Positions 26,543 to 34,606 of a stretch of 64,000 nucleotides of DNA are shown here, piece by piece. Position 1 is the stretch's first letter; each line of letters opens with the position of its first letter. The notes beneath the pieces are model-generated. The model saw only the letters and a program-made list of their open reading frames with translations, ran no database searches and was not told the origin of the DNA. The stretch lies in contig NZ_JAHFZZ010000024.1 in NCBI RefSeq assembly GCF_018603905.1, positions 62,001-126,000 on the forward strand, written 5' to 3'. A program made the position numbers and the translations under genes. The stretch is from Nonomuraea sp. NEAU-A123 (GTDB lineage Bacteria > Actinomycetota > Actinomycetes > Streptosporangiales > Streptosporangiaceae).

Positions 26543-27391
26543 TTAGGCGGACCGAAATTTGACCGTATTTACCAGTGTGCCGACTCCGGCCACCGTCGCC
26601 CTCATGGTGTCGCCATCCTTGAGCGGCGCGATTCCGGCCACGGTTCCGGTCGCGATCAGGTCTCCGGGCATCAGCGTCATCCCGTCGGACAGGTCCTCGA
26701 TCAGCTGGGGGAGGGCGAAGACCATCTGCTTGGTGTTCGCCCGCTGTCTGACCTCCCCGTCGACCTCCAGGACCAGGTCCAGCGCCTGCGGATCCGGCAC
26801 CTCGTCCACCGTCGCGAGGAAAGGGCCGACCGGGGCGAAGGTGTCGAACCCCTTCGACTGGTCCCATGGGACGTTCCTGGCGATGTTGACGAGCTGCAGG
26901 TCGCGGGCCGTCATGTCGTTGATCACGGTGTAGCCGGCCACGGCCTCGCGCCACCGTTCGGCGGGCAGGTCCCTGGTGACCTTGCCGATGACGACCGCCA
27001 GCTCCACCTCGTGCTCCAGGTGGCGGGTGCGGGCCGGCGCCACCACCGGCCGGTTGTGGCCGGTGAGCGCGGACGGCGGCTTGAAGAACAGCACCGGCTC
27101 GGGCGGCACCTCCATGCCGCTCTCCTCCGCGTGCGCCCGGTAGTTCAGGGCCAGACAGCAGATCTTCGTACAGGTGGCCACCGGCGGTTCGAAGAGCACC
27201 GCGCTCTGGTCCAGCAGGGGCCCCGCCGACCGCTCGTCCACCAGCTCGGTGAGCCGGTCGAGCCCGTGTACGCCCAGGGCGGCCACCGGGTCGTCGCCGA
27301 GGTCGGCCAGGCTGAGCAGGCCGCCGTCCGGGTGCAGGGCCACCAGCTCGACGGGGTCTGCGGGGGTACGCCGAATACGTCCAAGGAACAT
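26543..27391 (-). CDS. fumarylacetoacetate hydrolase family protein
   Basis: A 282-residue FAH-family enzyme. Conserved parts are CLALNYRAHAEESG, EPVLFFKPPSALTGHN, EHEVELAVVIGK (metal-binding Glu residues), and DMTARDLQ with WDQSKGFDTFAPVGPF. The family cleaves C-C bonds or decarboxylates/hydrates beta-keto acids in aromatic and sugar-acid breakdown. ATG 27391 is preferred over an upstream start 12 codons earlier. It is divergent from the aminotransferase gene and lies 9 bp before araC. Confidence 0.85.
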   Translation of the reverse strand: MFLGRIRRTPADPVELVALHPDGGLLSLADLGDDPVAALGVHGLDRLTELVDERSAGPLLDQSAVLFEPPVATCTKICCLALNYRAHAEESGMEVPPEPVLFFKPPSALTGHNRPVVAPARTRHLEHEVELAVVIGKVTRDLPAERWREAVAGYTVINDMTARDLQLVNIARNVPWDQSKGFDTFAPVGPFLATVDEVPDPQALDLVLEVDGEVRQRANTKQMVFALPQLIEDLSDGMTLMPGDLIATGTVAGIAPLKDGDTMRATVAGVGTLVNTVKFRSA

Positions 27392-27429
27392 GACCGCAAC
27401 CCCATCAAGGGCCCGCGACCACCACAAGC

Positions 27430-27440
27430 ACCGAAATTTG
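27430..27440. promoter_or_regulatory. candidate shared operator ACCGAAATTTG
   Basis: This AT-rich 11-mer lies in the divergent promoter between the FAH gene and the aminotransferase gene. An identical copy at 26551-26561 lies just upstream of araC. No other copy was noticed in the window. Confidence 0.4.
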
Positions 27441-27497
27441 CGCTGACAACCCGCTTCTTGTCCTCTTTCTTGTGGCCAGGCGACACTTCACCGTTTG

Positions 27498-28802
27498 ATG
27501 GCCGACATGACCCGGACACTGGACGTCAGCCGCGACCTGTACACCACCGCCCAGCGTTACATCGCCGGCGGCGTCTCCAGCGACGCCCGCCGCATGGCGG
27601 GCGTTCCGCTCTACGTGGACCGGGCGGCGGGCGCGCGGCTCTGGGACGTCGACGGCAACACCTACCTCGACTACGTGCTCGGCCAGGGACCCGCGCTGCT
27701 GGGCCACTGCCCGCCCGCGGTGGTCGAGGCGGTCACCGCGCAGGTGGTCCGCGGCATCGTCTACTCCGCCCAGCACGCGGCGGAGGCCCGCGTGGCCGAA
27801 CGGCTCTGCGCCATGGTGCCCTCGGCCGAGCGCGTCCGGTTCAACACGGTGGGCTCGGAGGCCGTGCACGCCGCCTGGCGGCTGGCCCGCGGCTTCACCG
27901 GCCGGCCCAAGATCCTCAAGTTCGAGGGGCACTACCACGGCTGGCTGGACCCGGTCCTCTACAGTGTGCACCCGCCCCTGGAGGCCGCCGGGCCCGCCGA
28001 CCGCCCCGCCGCCGTCCCCGGCACGGCGGGCCAGCCCGAGGCCGCCGACCTGGTGGTCTGCCCGTGGAACGACCTCGGTGCCCTGTCCCGGCTGATGGAC
28101 GAGCACGCGGGGCAGATCGCCGCCGTGGTCACCGAGCCGGTGCTCTGCAACACCGGCGCCATCGAGCCCGACCCCGGCTACCTCCAGGGTGTCCGCGAAC
28201 TCTGCGACAGCCACGGCAGCCTGCTCATCTTCGACGAGATCATCACCGGGTTCCGGCTCGCTCCCGGCGGCGCTCAGGAGTACCTCGGCGTGTCCCCGGA
28301 CCTCTCGGTGTTCGGCAAGGCGATGGCGGGCGGGATGCAGGTGTCGGCGCTCGCCGGACGAGCCGTCGTGATGGACGCCATCTCCTCCGGCAAGGTCGCG
28401 CACGCCGGCACCTTCAACTCCCACCCCGTCGGCATCGCCGCCGCCGAGGCGACCCTGCGCATCCTCGACGAGCAACGGGACGAGGTGTACGGCACGCTGT
28501 ACGCCCGAGGCCGGGAGCTGATGCGCGGTCTGGCGGAGGCGGCGGCCAAGGCAGGGGTCCCGATGCTGGTCGACGGGCCGGGGCCGGTCTTCCAGATCTA
28601 CTTCACCGAGGCGTCCGCCGTACGGAACTACCGCGACTTCGCGGTGACGGACCGGGCCATGATGGGCCGCCTGCACGCCGCGCTGCTCGACCAGGGGGTC
28701 AACATGGTGCCGCGCGGCCTGTGGTTCCTGTCGACCGCCCACACCGAGGCGGACGTCGCCGCCACCGTCGAGGCGTTCGCGGCGGCGCTGAACTCGCTCT
28801 GA
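27498..28802 (+). CDS. class III aminotransferase, HemL-like
   Basis: A 434-residue PLP enzyme of the glutamate-1-semialdehyde aminomutase/aspartate aminotransferase family. It has YIAGGVSSDARRM near the start, FEGHYHGW, LLIFDEIITGF (PLP-binding Asp), and FGKAMAGGMQVSA with the Schiff-base Lys. HAGTFNSHP precedes the C-terminal domain. The neighbouring FAH hydrolase suggests a catabolic role rather than tetrapyrrole synthesis, where hemL would sit with other hem genes. ATG 27498 is used. Confidence 0.85.
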   Translation: MADMTRTLDVSRDLYTTAQRYIAGGVSSDARRMAGVPLYVDRAAGARLWDVDGNTYLDYVLGQGPALLGHCPPAVVEAVTAQVVRGIVYSAQHAAEARVAERLCAMVPSAERVRFNTVGSEAVHAAWRLARGFTGRPKILKFEGHYHGWLDPVLYSVHPPLEAAGPADRPAAVPGTAGQPEAADLVVCPWNDLGALSRLMDEHAGQIAAVVTEPVLCNTGAIEPDPGYLQGVRELCDSHGSLLIFDEIITGFRLAPGGAQEYLGVSPDLSVFGKAMAGGMQVSALAGRAVVMDAISSGKVAHAGTFNSHPVGIAAAEATLRILDEQRDEVYGTLYARGRELMRGLAEAAAKAGVPMLVDGPGPVFQIYFTEASAVRNYRDFAVTDRAMMGRLHAALLDQGVNMVPRGLWFLSTAHTEADVAATVEAFAAALNSL

Positions 28803-28933
28803 CGCCCCCAGACCGCGTTGTCCGGCGTCGCCGGGCAGGACGCCTGGGTCGCTGACGGCAGCCCCCCTCTTGCGGATCTGCCGCGCCCGCGGCCATGCTC
28901 GATTTCCAGCATGAGTCGATCTCGGGAGACGCG

Positions 28934-30256
28934 GTGACGGCGATGCCTCCGGTCCGGCGCAAGGAGTCGGTCTCCGGGCGGGTGCGTACGCTGGCCGGGC
29001 TGTCCCTGTTGACGCTGGCACTGCTGCTGGCCGCGATCCTGGCCGGCGCGGCGAGTACGGGCGCCAGCCTGCGCACCACCGGGCATGACGCCGGGCCGCA
29101 GGTGCTGGCCACCGCGGGCCTGCACAGGCAGCTGTCGGAGATGGACGCGCTGGTGGCCGAGACCCTGCTGCTGGGCAGGGAGTACGGCCCGCAGCAGCAG
29201 GCCGACCTGACCAGCTATGACCAGCGGCGGCTGGAGATCTCCGAGAGCCTGCTCAGGGCCTACCGGCTGGCCCTGGACAACCCCGCCGAGCAGCGCACGG
29301 TCGAGTCGCTGATCGAGGGGCTCGGCCGTTACGAACGGCTGGCGGCCCAGGCCCGGCTGCTGGACACGCAGTCCAAGCACACCGCGGGGCAGCCGCCCGA
29401 CAACGTGGTCAAGGCCTATCAGCAGGCCACCGACCTCATGCACCGCGAACTGCTCCCTCAGGCCTACAACCTCACCCTGGAAACCGGGACGATCGTCAGG
29501 CGCGCGCATGCCGCCGAGCGCTCGACCACCTCGCTGGCCCGCTTCGCCGTCATCGTCACCGGGCTGCTCGCGCTGGCCTGCCTGCTGGGCCTGCAGGCCT
29601 ATCTGACCAGCAGGTTCCGGCGGGTCTTCGCGCCGGCCCTGGTGGTCGCCACCGTGCTCACCGGTGCCGGTCTGGTGACCGGTACGGTCCTGCTCAACCG
29701 GCAGGGCCAGGCGCTGGAGGAGGCCAAGCGCGGTGGGTTCGACTCGGTGCTCACCCTGACCAGAGCACGGGCGATCAGCAAGAGCATGTACGGAGACCAG
29801 AGCCGCTACCTGCTCGACCGCTTCCGCAAGGACACCTACGAACACGCCTTCCTGGACAAGTCCCAGACGATCGCGGCCGTCGAGTCGACCAGCCTGCCCG
29901 ACTACCAGAGCAAGCTGCAGGCGAACTTCCAAGGCCTGCTGGGCAGCCTGACGGGCCAGGACCGGGAACGTCTCTTCGCCGTCTACCAGAGGTTCCAGCA
30001 GGCCGACGCGCGGATGCGGACCATGTCGGCCGAGGCGGCGATCAAGTTCTGGGACGGCGAGCTCTCCCAGACCTACGAGAGCTACGACAAGGTGCTGGAG
30101 GAACTGGTCCGGCGGCACGAGTCCGACTTCGAGCGCGCCATCGACAGCGGCGACGGAGCCCTGGAGATGCTGTGGCGGTCGATCCCGGCCGGGCTGGCCG
30201 CCGGCGCCCTGCTCATCCTGGTCGGCGTCTGGCCACGACTCAGGGAGTACCGGTGA
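28934..30256 (+). CDS. GlnX-like membrane sensor protein
   Basis: About 440 residues. Membrane helix 1 (about 18-40) is followed by an extracytoplasmic helical domain (QLSEMDALVAETLLLGREYG and beyond). Two central helices follow (RFAVIVTGLLALACLLGLQA and LVVATVLTGAGLVTGTVLL), then a second extracytoplasmic helical domain and a final helix (AGLAAGALLILVGVW). This resembles mycobacterial GlnX (Rv0412c type), which relays amino-acid sensing by GlnH to the kinase PknG. GTG 28934 with CGGGAG upstream is preferred. It overlaps the glnH-like gene by GTGA. Confidence 0.6.
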   Translation: MTAMPPVRRKESVSGRVRTLAGLSLLTLALLLAAILAGAASTGASLRTTGHDAGPQVLATAGLHRQLSEMDALVAETLLLGREYGPQQQADLTSYDQRRLEISESLLRAYRLALDNPAEQRTVESLIEGLGRYERLAAQARLLDTQSKHTAGQPPDNVVKAYQQATDLMHRELLPQAYNLTLETGTIVRRAHAAERSTTSLARFAVIVTGLLALACLLGLQAYLTSRFRRVFAPALVVATVLTGAGLVTGTVLLNRQGQALEEAKRGGFDSVLTLTRARAISKSMYGDQSRYLLDRFRKDTYEHAFLDKSQTIAAVESTSLPDYQSKLQANFQGLLGSLTGQDRERLFAVYQRFQQADARMRTMSAEAAIKFWDGELSQTYESYDKVLEELVRRHESDFERAIDSGDGALEMLWRSIPAGLAAGALLILVGVWPRLREYR

Positions 30257-31053
30257 GAAGACTGCTGATCTGCCTGATCCTGCTGGTCAGCGCCTGCGGC
30301 GCCGCTCGGCCGGCCTCCCTCGTGGACCACGACGAGCTGATCGTCGCCATCCGCTCCGACGTCCCGCTGATCAGTTTCAAGGGGGCGGACGGCTCCTACG
30401 ACGGCTTCAACATCGACGTGGCCAAGGATCTCATCTCCCGGCTGGGCAAGCGGATCCGCTGGCTGGAGATCAAGGCCGGCGACCAGCTCACCGTGCTCAC
30501 GGACGGGCGCGCCGACCTGGTTTTCGCCCACATGTCGGTCACCCCGGAGCGGAAGAAGGTGATCGACTTCGCCGGGCCGTACCACGTCGACTTCCAGGAC
30601 ATCGCGGTACGGCCGGCCGACAAGGGCGTCATCCGCGACGTCCGCGACCTGGAGGGCCGCAAGATCTGCTGGGTGCGCGGCACCAACATCGCCCAGCGGA
30701 TCGTCGACGAGCGCCGGGTCAAGGCGATCGTCGTCCCGGCACCCGACTACAACGTCTGCCTGGAGATGATCAAGGACGGCAGGATCGACGCCATCTCCAC
30801 CAACAGCCAGATCCTGGCCGGGCTGCTCACCAAGCCGGGCGTCGACCTGCACCTGGTCGGCGCGACCTTCAACGAGCAACGCACGTCGATCGGCGTGCGC
30901 AAGGGCGACGTCGACGGTTGTGAGGAGCTCAACCGGGCCATCACCGAGATGTACCAGGACGGCACGGCGAACATGTTGCTGGACAAGTGGTTCGGCAAGT
31001 CCGGCATAGACCTTTCGGTGGTCGCGGTTCCGCAGTTCGAGGGCTGCTCCTAG
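30253..31053 (+). CDS. glnH: GlnH-like amino-acid-binding lipoprotein
   Basis: A 266-residue family 3 extracellular solute-binding protein. The signal peptide ends in the lipobox VSAC (Cys about 16). Binding-domain motifs include LIVAIRSDVPLISFKG, GFNIDVAKDLISRLG and SVTPERKKVIDFAGPY. It should bind glutamate, aspartate or glutamine at the cell surface. There is no ABC permease or ATPase gene next to it. The 4-bp overlap with the GlnX-like gene points to a sensing pair rather than an importer. Its stop shares a CTAG with the convergent lipoprotein gene. Confidence 0.75.
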   Translation: MRRLLICLILLVSACGAARPASLVDHDELIVAIRSDVPLISFKGADGSYDGFNIDVAKDLISRLGKRIRWLEIKAGDQLTVLTDGRADLVFAHMSVTPERKKVIDFAGPYHVDFQDIAVRPADKGVIRDVRDLEGRKICWVRGTNIAQRIVDERRVKAIVVPAPDYNVCLEMIKDGRIDAISTNSQILAGLLTKPGVDLHLVGATFNEQRTSIGVRKGDVDGCEELNRAITEMYQDGTANMLLDKWFGKSGIDLSVVAVPQFEGCS

Positions 31054-32060
31054 GCGGGCGGCCCGGCGATCTCCGCGCTGAACCTGTCGACGAGCGCCTG
31101 CTTGGCGCGCCCGGCGACCCCCACGTCGTAGGAGACCAGCTTGACCGTCGCGGGGTCGGCCGCCTTGGAGTGCGCCGGCACCTTGGTGTTGGTGGGCAGG
31201 GCGTAGAACTTCGCCAGCGGCCCCAGCCGCTGGGACGCTCCGCTCAGCGCCCAGTCGACGTACTTGCGCGCGCTGTCGGGGTTGTGGGCCCCGGCCAGCA
31301 CCGCCAGGCCACCGAGCTCGTAACCGGTGCCCTCCGCGGGGAAGGTCACTTGCAGGTTCGGATAGCCCTGCTCCTGGGCGGCGACGCAGTCATGGGAGAA
31401 GACGACGCCGACCGCCGCCTCCCCCTTGGCCGCCTGCAGGGCGGCCGCGCTGCCGGAGGAGTTGTATCTGAGCACGTTCGGGTGGAGTTTGCGCATGTAG
31501 CCGAGCGCCGCGTCCTGATCGCCGCCGTTGAGCTCCACATGTGTCCACAGTGCGGTGTAGGCGGTCCCGGAGGTGGCCGGGTGGGCGATGGCGACGCTGC
31601 CGCGCAGCCGTTCGTCCAGCAGATCCTGCCAGGATTGGATCGGCTTCAGGCCGCGTTCGGCCAGCTCCTTGGTGTTGTTGCAGAAGGCCAGCACGCCGGC
31701 GTAGATCCCGCTCCAGGCGTTCTCCGGATCCGCCCACCCCTGCCGGATTTCAATGGATTTTTCGGATTTGTACGGCTCAAGCAGGCCCTGACTCTTGGCG
31801 GCCACGTAGGCGTCGGCCGGACCGCCGTGCCAGACGTCGAACTCCTGCCGTGCCCTGGCCGCCTTGATCCGCTCCAGCGCCTCTCCACTCGACAGCCGGA
31901 CGAAGTCGGCCTCCACGCCGGTGGCATCGGAGAACCTCTTGACCATCATCGCGCACCACTGCTCGCTCGCGCCGCACGCGACCGTGATCTTGTCCCTTCT
32001 GGACGTCGCACAGCCCGCGGCCATCAGGACCGCTACCAACGCGATGGCTAACGGCCTCAT
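31050..32060 (-). CDS. ABC transporter substrate-binding lipoprotein
   Basis: A 336-residue family 1 (FbpA/2-aminoethylphosphonate-like) binding protein. The signal peptide ends with a lipobox-like MAAGC (Cys about 17). Motifs are ITVACGASEQWCAMMVKRF, FDVWHGGPADAYVAA, TSGTAYTALW and YELGGLAVLAGAHNPD. Relatives bind ferric iron, phosphonates or small organic anions. No permease or ATPase gene is adjacent, so it is an orphan here. It is convergent with the glnH-like gene, the two stop codons overlapping at CTAG. Confidence 0.82.
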   Translation of the reverse strand: MRPLAIALVAVLMAAGCATSRRDKITVACGASEQWCAMMVKRFSDATGVEADFVRLSSGEALERIKAARARQEFDVWHGGPADAYVAAKSQGLLEPYKSEKSIEIRQGWADPENAWSGIYAGVLAFCNNTKELAERGLKPIQSWQDLLDERLRGSVAIAHPATSGTAYTALWTHVELNGGDQDAALGYMRKLHPNVLRYNSSGSAAALQAAKGEAAVGVVFSHDCVAAQEQGYPNLQVTFPAEGTGYELGGLAVLAGAHNPDSARKYVDWALSGASQRLGPLAKFYALPTNTKVPAHSKAADPATVKLVSYDVGVAGRAKQALVDRFSAEIAGPPA

Positions 32061-32227
32061 TGCCTCTCCAAGGGGTCGCCCGACGTCTCACCCATGTGCG
32101 CTCCCATTCGACACTCCGTCATGAGAGTCACGCAACTGATCTCCGCATGGCCGATCCAGGACGAGGTCCACCCACCCGTGGCCTACTGGCCGGTGTGGTA
32201 AACGGCGATCTCGGTCATCGTCGGGGT

Positions 32228-32603
32228 TTACACCTCGGTCGGCAATTTCCCGGTGAGCGCCACCCGGAGCCGGGAGGTGGTGACGCCGCCGAAACCGGTC
32301 ACGGTCAGGTCGTGTCCGATGCCGTTGACGCGGCTCGCGAAGGTGACCCAGGCGCCGGTCCCGGCGTCCCATCGCTGCAGCGCGAACGACTGGACGCGCG
32401 GGTTGGTGCCTGAGTCGGTGTACTCGTCGAAGGTGGTGTCCGCGCCGAAGTCGATGTCGAGCGTGATCGGGTAGGTCGCGTCGTCGGCCGCCGCCCAGCG
32501 GGTCGCCGGGTCGCCGTCGGTCAGCTTCTCCGCGCCGAGCGTGCCGCCCGCGCCAGGGTGGGTCGAGCCCGCGGTGACCGGTTTGCCGAGGGCGAGGTCA
32601 CCA
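32228..32603 (-). pseudogene. discoidin (F5/8 type C) domain fragment
   Basis: About 122 residues, beginning ALGKPVTAGSTHPGAGGTLG and containing LTDGDPATRWAA, then VQSFALQRWDAGTGAWV and SRLRVALTGKLPTEV. This is the C-terminal carbohydrate-binding domain found on secreted glycosidases such as GH29 fucosidases. There is no catalytic domain or signal peptide upstream; sequence changes near 32600 to another fragment on the opposite strand. It is therefore a truncated remnant. Confidence 0.65.
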
Positions 32604-32710
32604 CCCGTGCCGCCGAATCGGTGACCATGTCCAGCGCCACCAGCAAGGTGGTCGCCATCCTGGAGGACTACGCCGGCAACACGGCCACGACCGTACTGCG
32701 CGGCAACTGA
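32600..32710 (+). pseudogene. C-terminal fragment of a secreted protein
   Basis: About 35 residues ending VVAILEDYAGNTATTVLRGN before TGA. This looks like the last beta-strands of an Ig-like domain at the end of a secreted hydrolase or protease. It has no start and abuts the discoidin fragment head-on at about 32600. It is followed by a 50-bp gap to the CocE-like gene. Confidence 0.4.
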
Positions 32711-32757
32711 CCACGCCCCTTTGTGCCTGGAGCGGGGGCGTCCATTACGCCCCCGGT

Positions 32758-34371
32758 TCAGGTCAGGTGCCGCACCGGCAGGATCACGGCGGATGGGTGT
32801 TGGCTGTCGTGGTAGATCTCCTGGTCGGCGGACCGGAGGGTGGTGGCGGTGGCGTGGGGTTCGCCGGTTCCCGGGTTGCGGGCGTAGCGGGGGAAGGCGC
32901 CGCTGGAGACCTGGACGCGGATGCGGTGACCGCGTTTGAAGCGGTAAGCGGTCGGCCACAGCGTCACCTTGGCGGGGGTGATCTCGCCGGCGTCGGTCAG
33001 GCTCACCAGGCCGTCGCAGATGTTGTACGAGCGGCCGCGAGGATCGACGTCGCAGAGCCGGACGAACACATCCGCGTACGGCAGGCTGGAGCGGAACCAG
33101 ATCTCGGCGCTGACCTCGCCGATGACCTCGACGTCCTGGTCGAGTACGGCGGTGGTGTAGGTGAGCACGTCCGGACGGTTCTCCAGCTTGGTGTTGTCGA
33201 CCCGGCCGGCGCCGCGGACCATGCGCACCCCGCCGACCGCGGGTGTGGGGTCGGCCGGGTCGTAGCGGTATCGGTCGGGCGGTGACTCGCCGGGCGGCTG
33301 GGCGGCCAGGACGCCGCCGGGCTGGAGGTGGAAGCGCTGCGGCGCATGACCAGGCGGTGGCCAGGAGTCGAAGTCGCGCCAGGCTCCCTGCCCCATCACG
33401 TACAGGCGTACCGGCGCGCGCTCCGGTGGCTGCCGCCCGTGGGCGTGGGCGAGTCCGAAGGGGATGGCCTCCCGCATCACCGTGCCGTCCATGCCGAGGT
33501 GCGTCCACGGCCCGACCGTCAATCGCGCGGGGCGCCCCGCCTCCTGCAGGATCTGGAAGTCGCGGAGTTGGCCGGGCAGGAAGATGTCGTACCAGCCCCC
33601 GATCGAGCTGACCGGAACGCTGACCTGCGCCACCCGTTCCCGGTGGTCGAGTCCGGCCCAGCGCGGGGCCGCCGCGTCGTGGGCCAAGACGTCCTGGACG
33701 TAGTCGACGCGGTGGCCGGTGGCGGCGACGTCGGACCCGCCGAGCGGCAGGGCGAACAGCGCCCTGCTCTTCCTACGGCTCTGGACAAGCTGCCGCAGCA
33801 ACGCGAAGCGGCGTTCCTGGCCGTTCACCTGAACGCCCCACCCGAACGGCGTCTCCAGGGACAGGCCGTCCTCGCGCAGGAATTCCAGCGTCAGCGCCGA
33901 CTCGGTGACCTGCGGAACCATGGCCTTGACCGCCGGCGGCAGGCGATCCGCGACGGCCCACTGAACGTAGCCGAGGTAGCTGGCGCCGGCCAGGACGATA
34001 GAGCCGCCGAACCACGGCTGCTTCACCACCCAGTCCAGAGTCGCCAGGCCGTCCTCGCGCTCCTGCCGCATCGGGTCGAAGACCCCGCCGGAGCCGAACG
34101 TGCCCCGGGTGCTCTGGATCACCACCTGGAACCCGCGTTCAGCCCAGGGCAGCGCCATCGCACCGCCGAAGAACAGTCCCTTGCGTCCGTACGGACTGCG
34201 CAGCAACACGATCGGCAACCCGTCACCCCCGGTGCGCGGCGCCCAGCGGTCGGCCAGCAACTCGACCCCGTCGGGCATGGGAACCCGCAGGTCACTGTGG
34301 ACCACGATGTCCCGCGTCAGCGGCGGGTCCAGCTTCAACAGGCGCTGCAGGACATGACTGAGGAGTTTCAT
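32758..34371 (-). CDS. CocE/NonD family hydrolase (X-Pro dipeptidyl-peptidase fold)
   Basis: A 537-residue serine hydrolase. The alpha/beta-hydrolase part has the nucleophile elbow GASYLGYVQW (about residue 134), an Asp in GGWYDIFLPG, and a His in GPWTHLG. The C-terminal jelly-roll domain (about 340-535) holds RVDNTKLENRPDVLTY and SSLPYADVFVRLCDV. Relatives hydrolyse esters, amides or Pro-peptides. No signal peptide is visible. It is monocistronic. The substrate is unknown. Confidence 0.85.
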   Translation of the reverse strand: MKLLSHVLQRLLKLDPPLTRDIVVHSDLRVPMPDGVELLADRWAPRTGGDGLPIVLLRSPYGRKGLFFGGAMALPWAERGFQVVIQSTRGTFGSGGVFDPMRQEREDGLATLDWVVKQPWFGGSIVLAGASYLGYVQWAVADRLPPAVKAMVPQVTESALTLEFLREDGLSLETPFGWGVQVNGQERRFALLRQLVQSRRKSRALFALPLGGSDVAATGHRVDYVQDVLAHDAAAPRWAGLDHRERVAQVSVPVSSIGGWYDIFLPGQLRDFQILQEAGRPARLTVGPWTHLGMDGTVMREAIPFGLAHAHGRQPPERAPVRLYVMGQGAWRDFDSWPPPGHAPQRFHLQPGGVLAAQPPGESPPDRYRYDPADPTPAVGGVRMVRGAGRVDNTKLENRPDVLTYTTAVLDQDVEVIGEVSAEIWFRSSLPYADVFVRLCDVDPRGRSYNICDGLVSLTDAGEITPAKVTLWPTAYRFKRGHRIRVQVSSGAFPRYARNPGTGEPHATATTLRSADQEIYHDSQHPSAVILPVRHLT

Positions 34372-34606
34372 CGGTGGTGCTCCTGTCCATGAGGCGGAAC
34401 CGCCGAGCCAGGCTATTGCCCATCATGCCGACATCTGCGACTTCCGCGGTAGACCGCGTCCCGGTGTAAGCGAACGAGGTAGCGGCGGCTACCGCGGATG
34501 GTGGACCGCCGGTTCAAACCGGGGGTTGAAGACTGGCCGCCGATCTCTCCATACATTTTGAGCGCGGCGCCGCGAGCATCTCTGCCTACGACGTAAGGAG
34601 AGCTTC

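Noticed and set aside
25745..28855. Very long open frame on the top strand across several leftward genes and the aminotransferase
   Set aside because: It lies antisense or out of frame to well-conserved genes; it is a by-product of high third-position GC.
31050..31053. CTAG shared by two convergent stop codons
   Set aside because: Compact convergent ends of this kind occur by chance and imply nothing functional.
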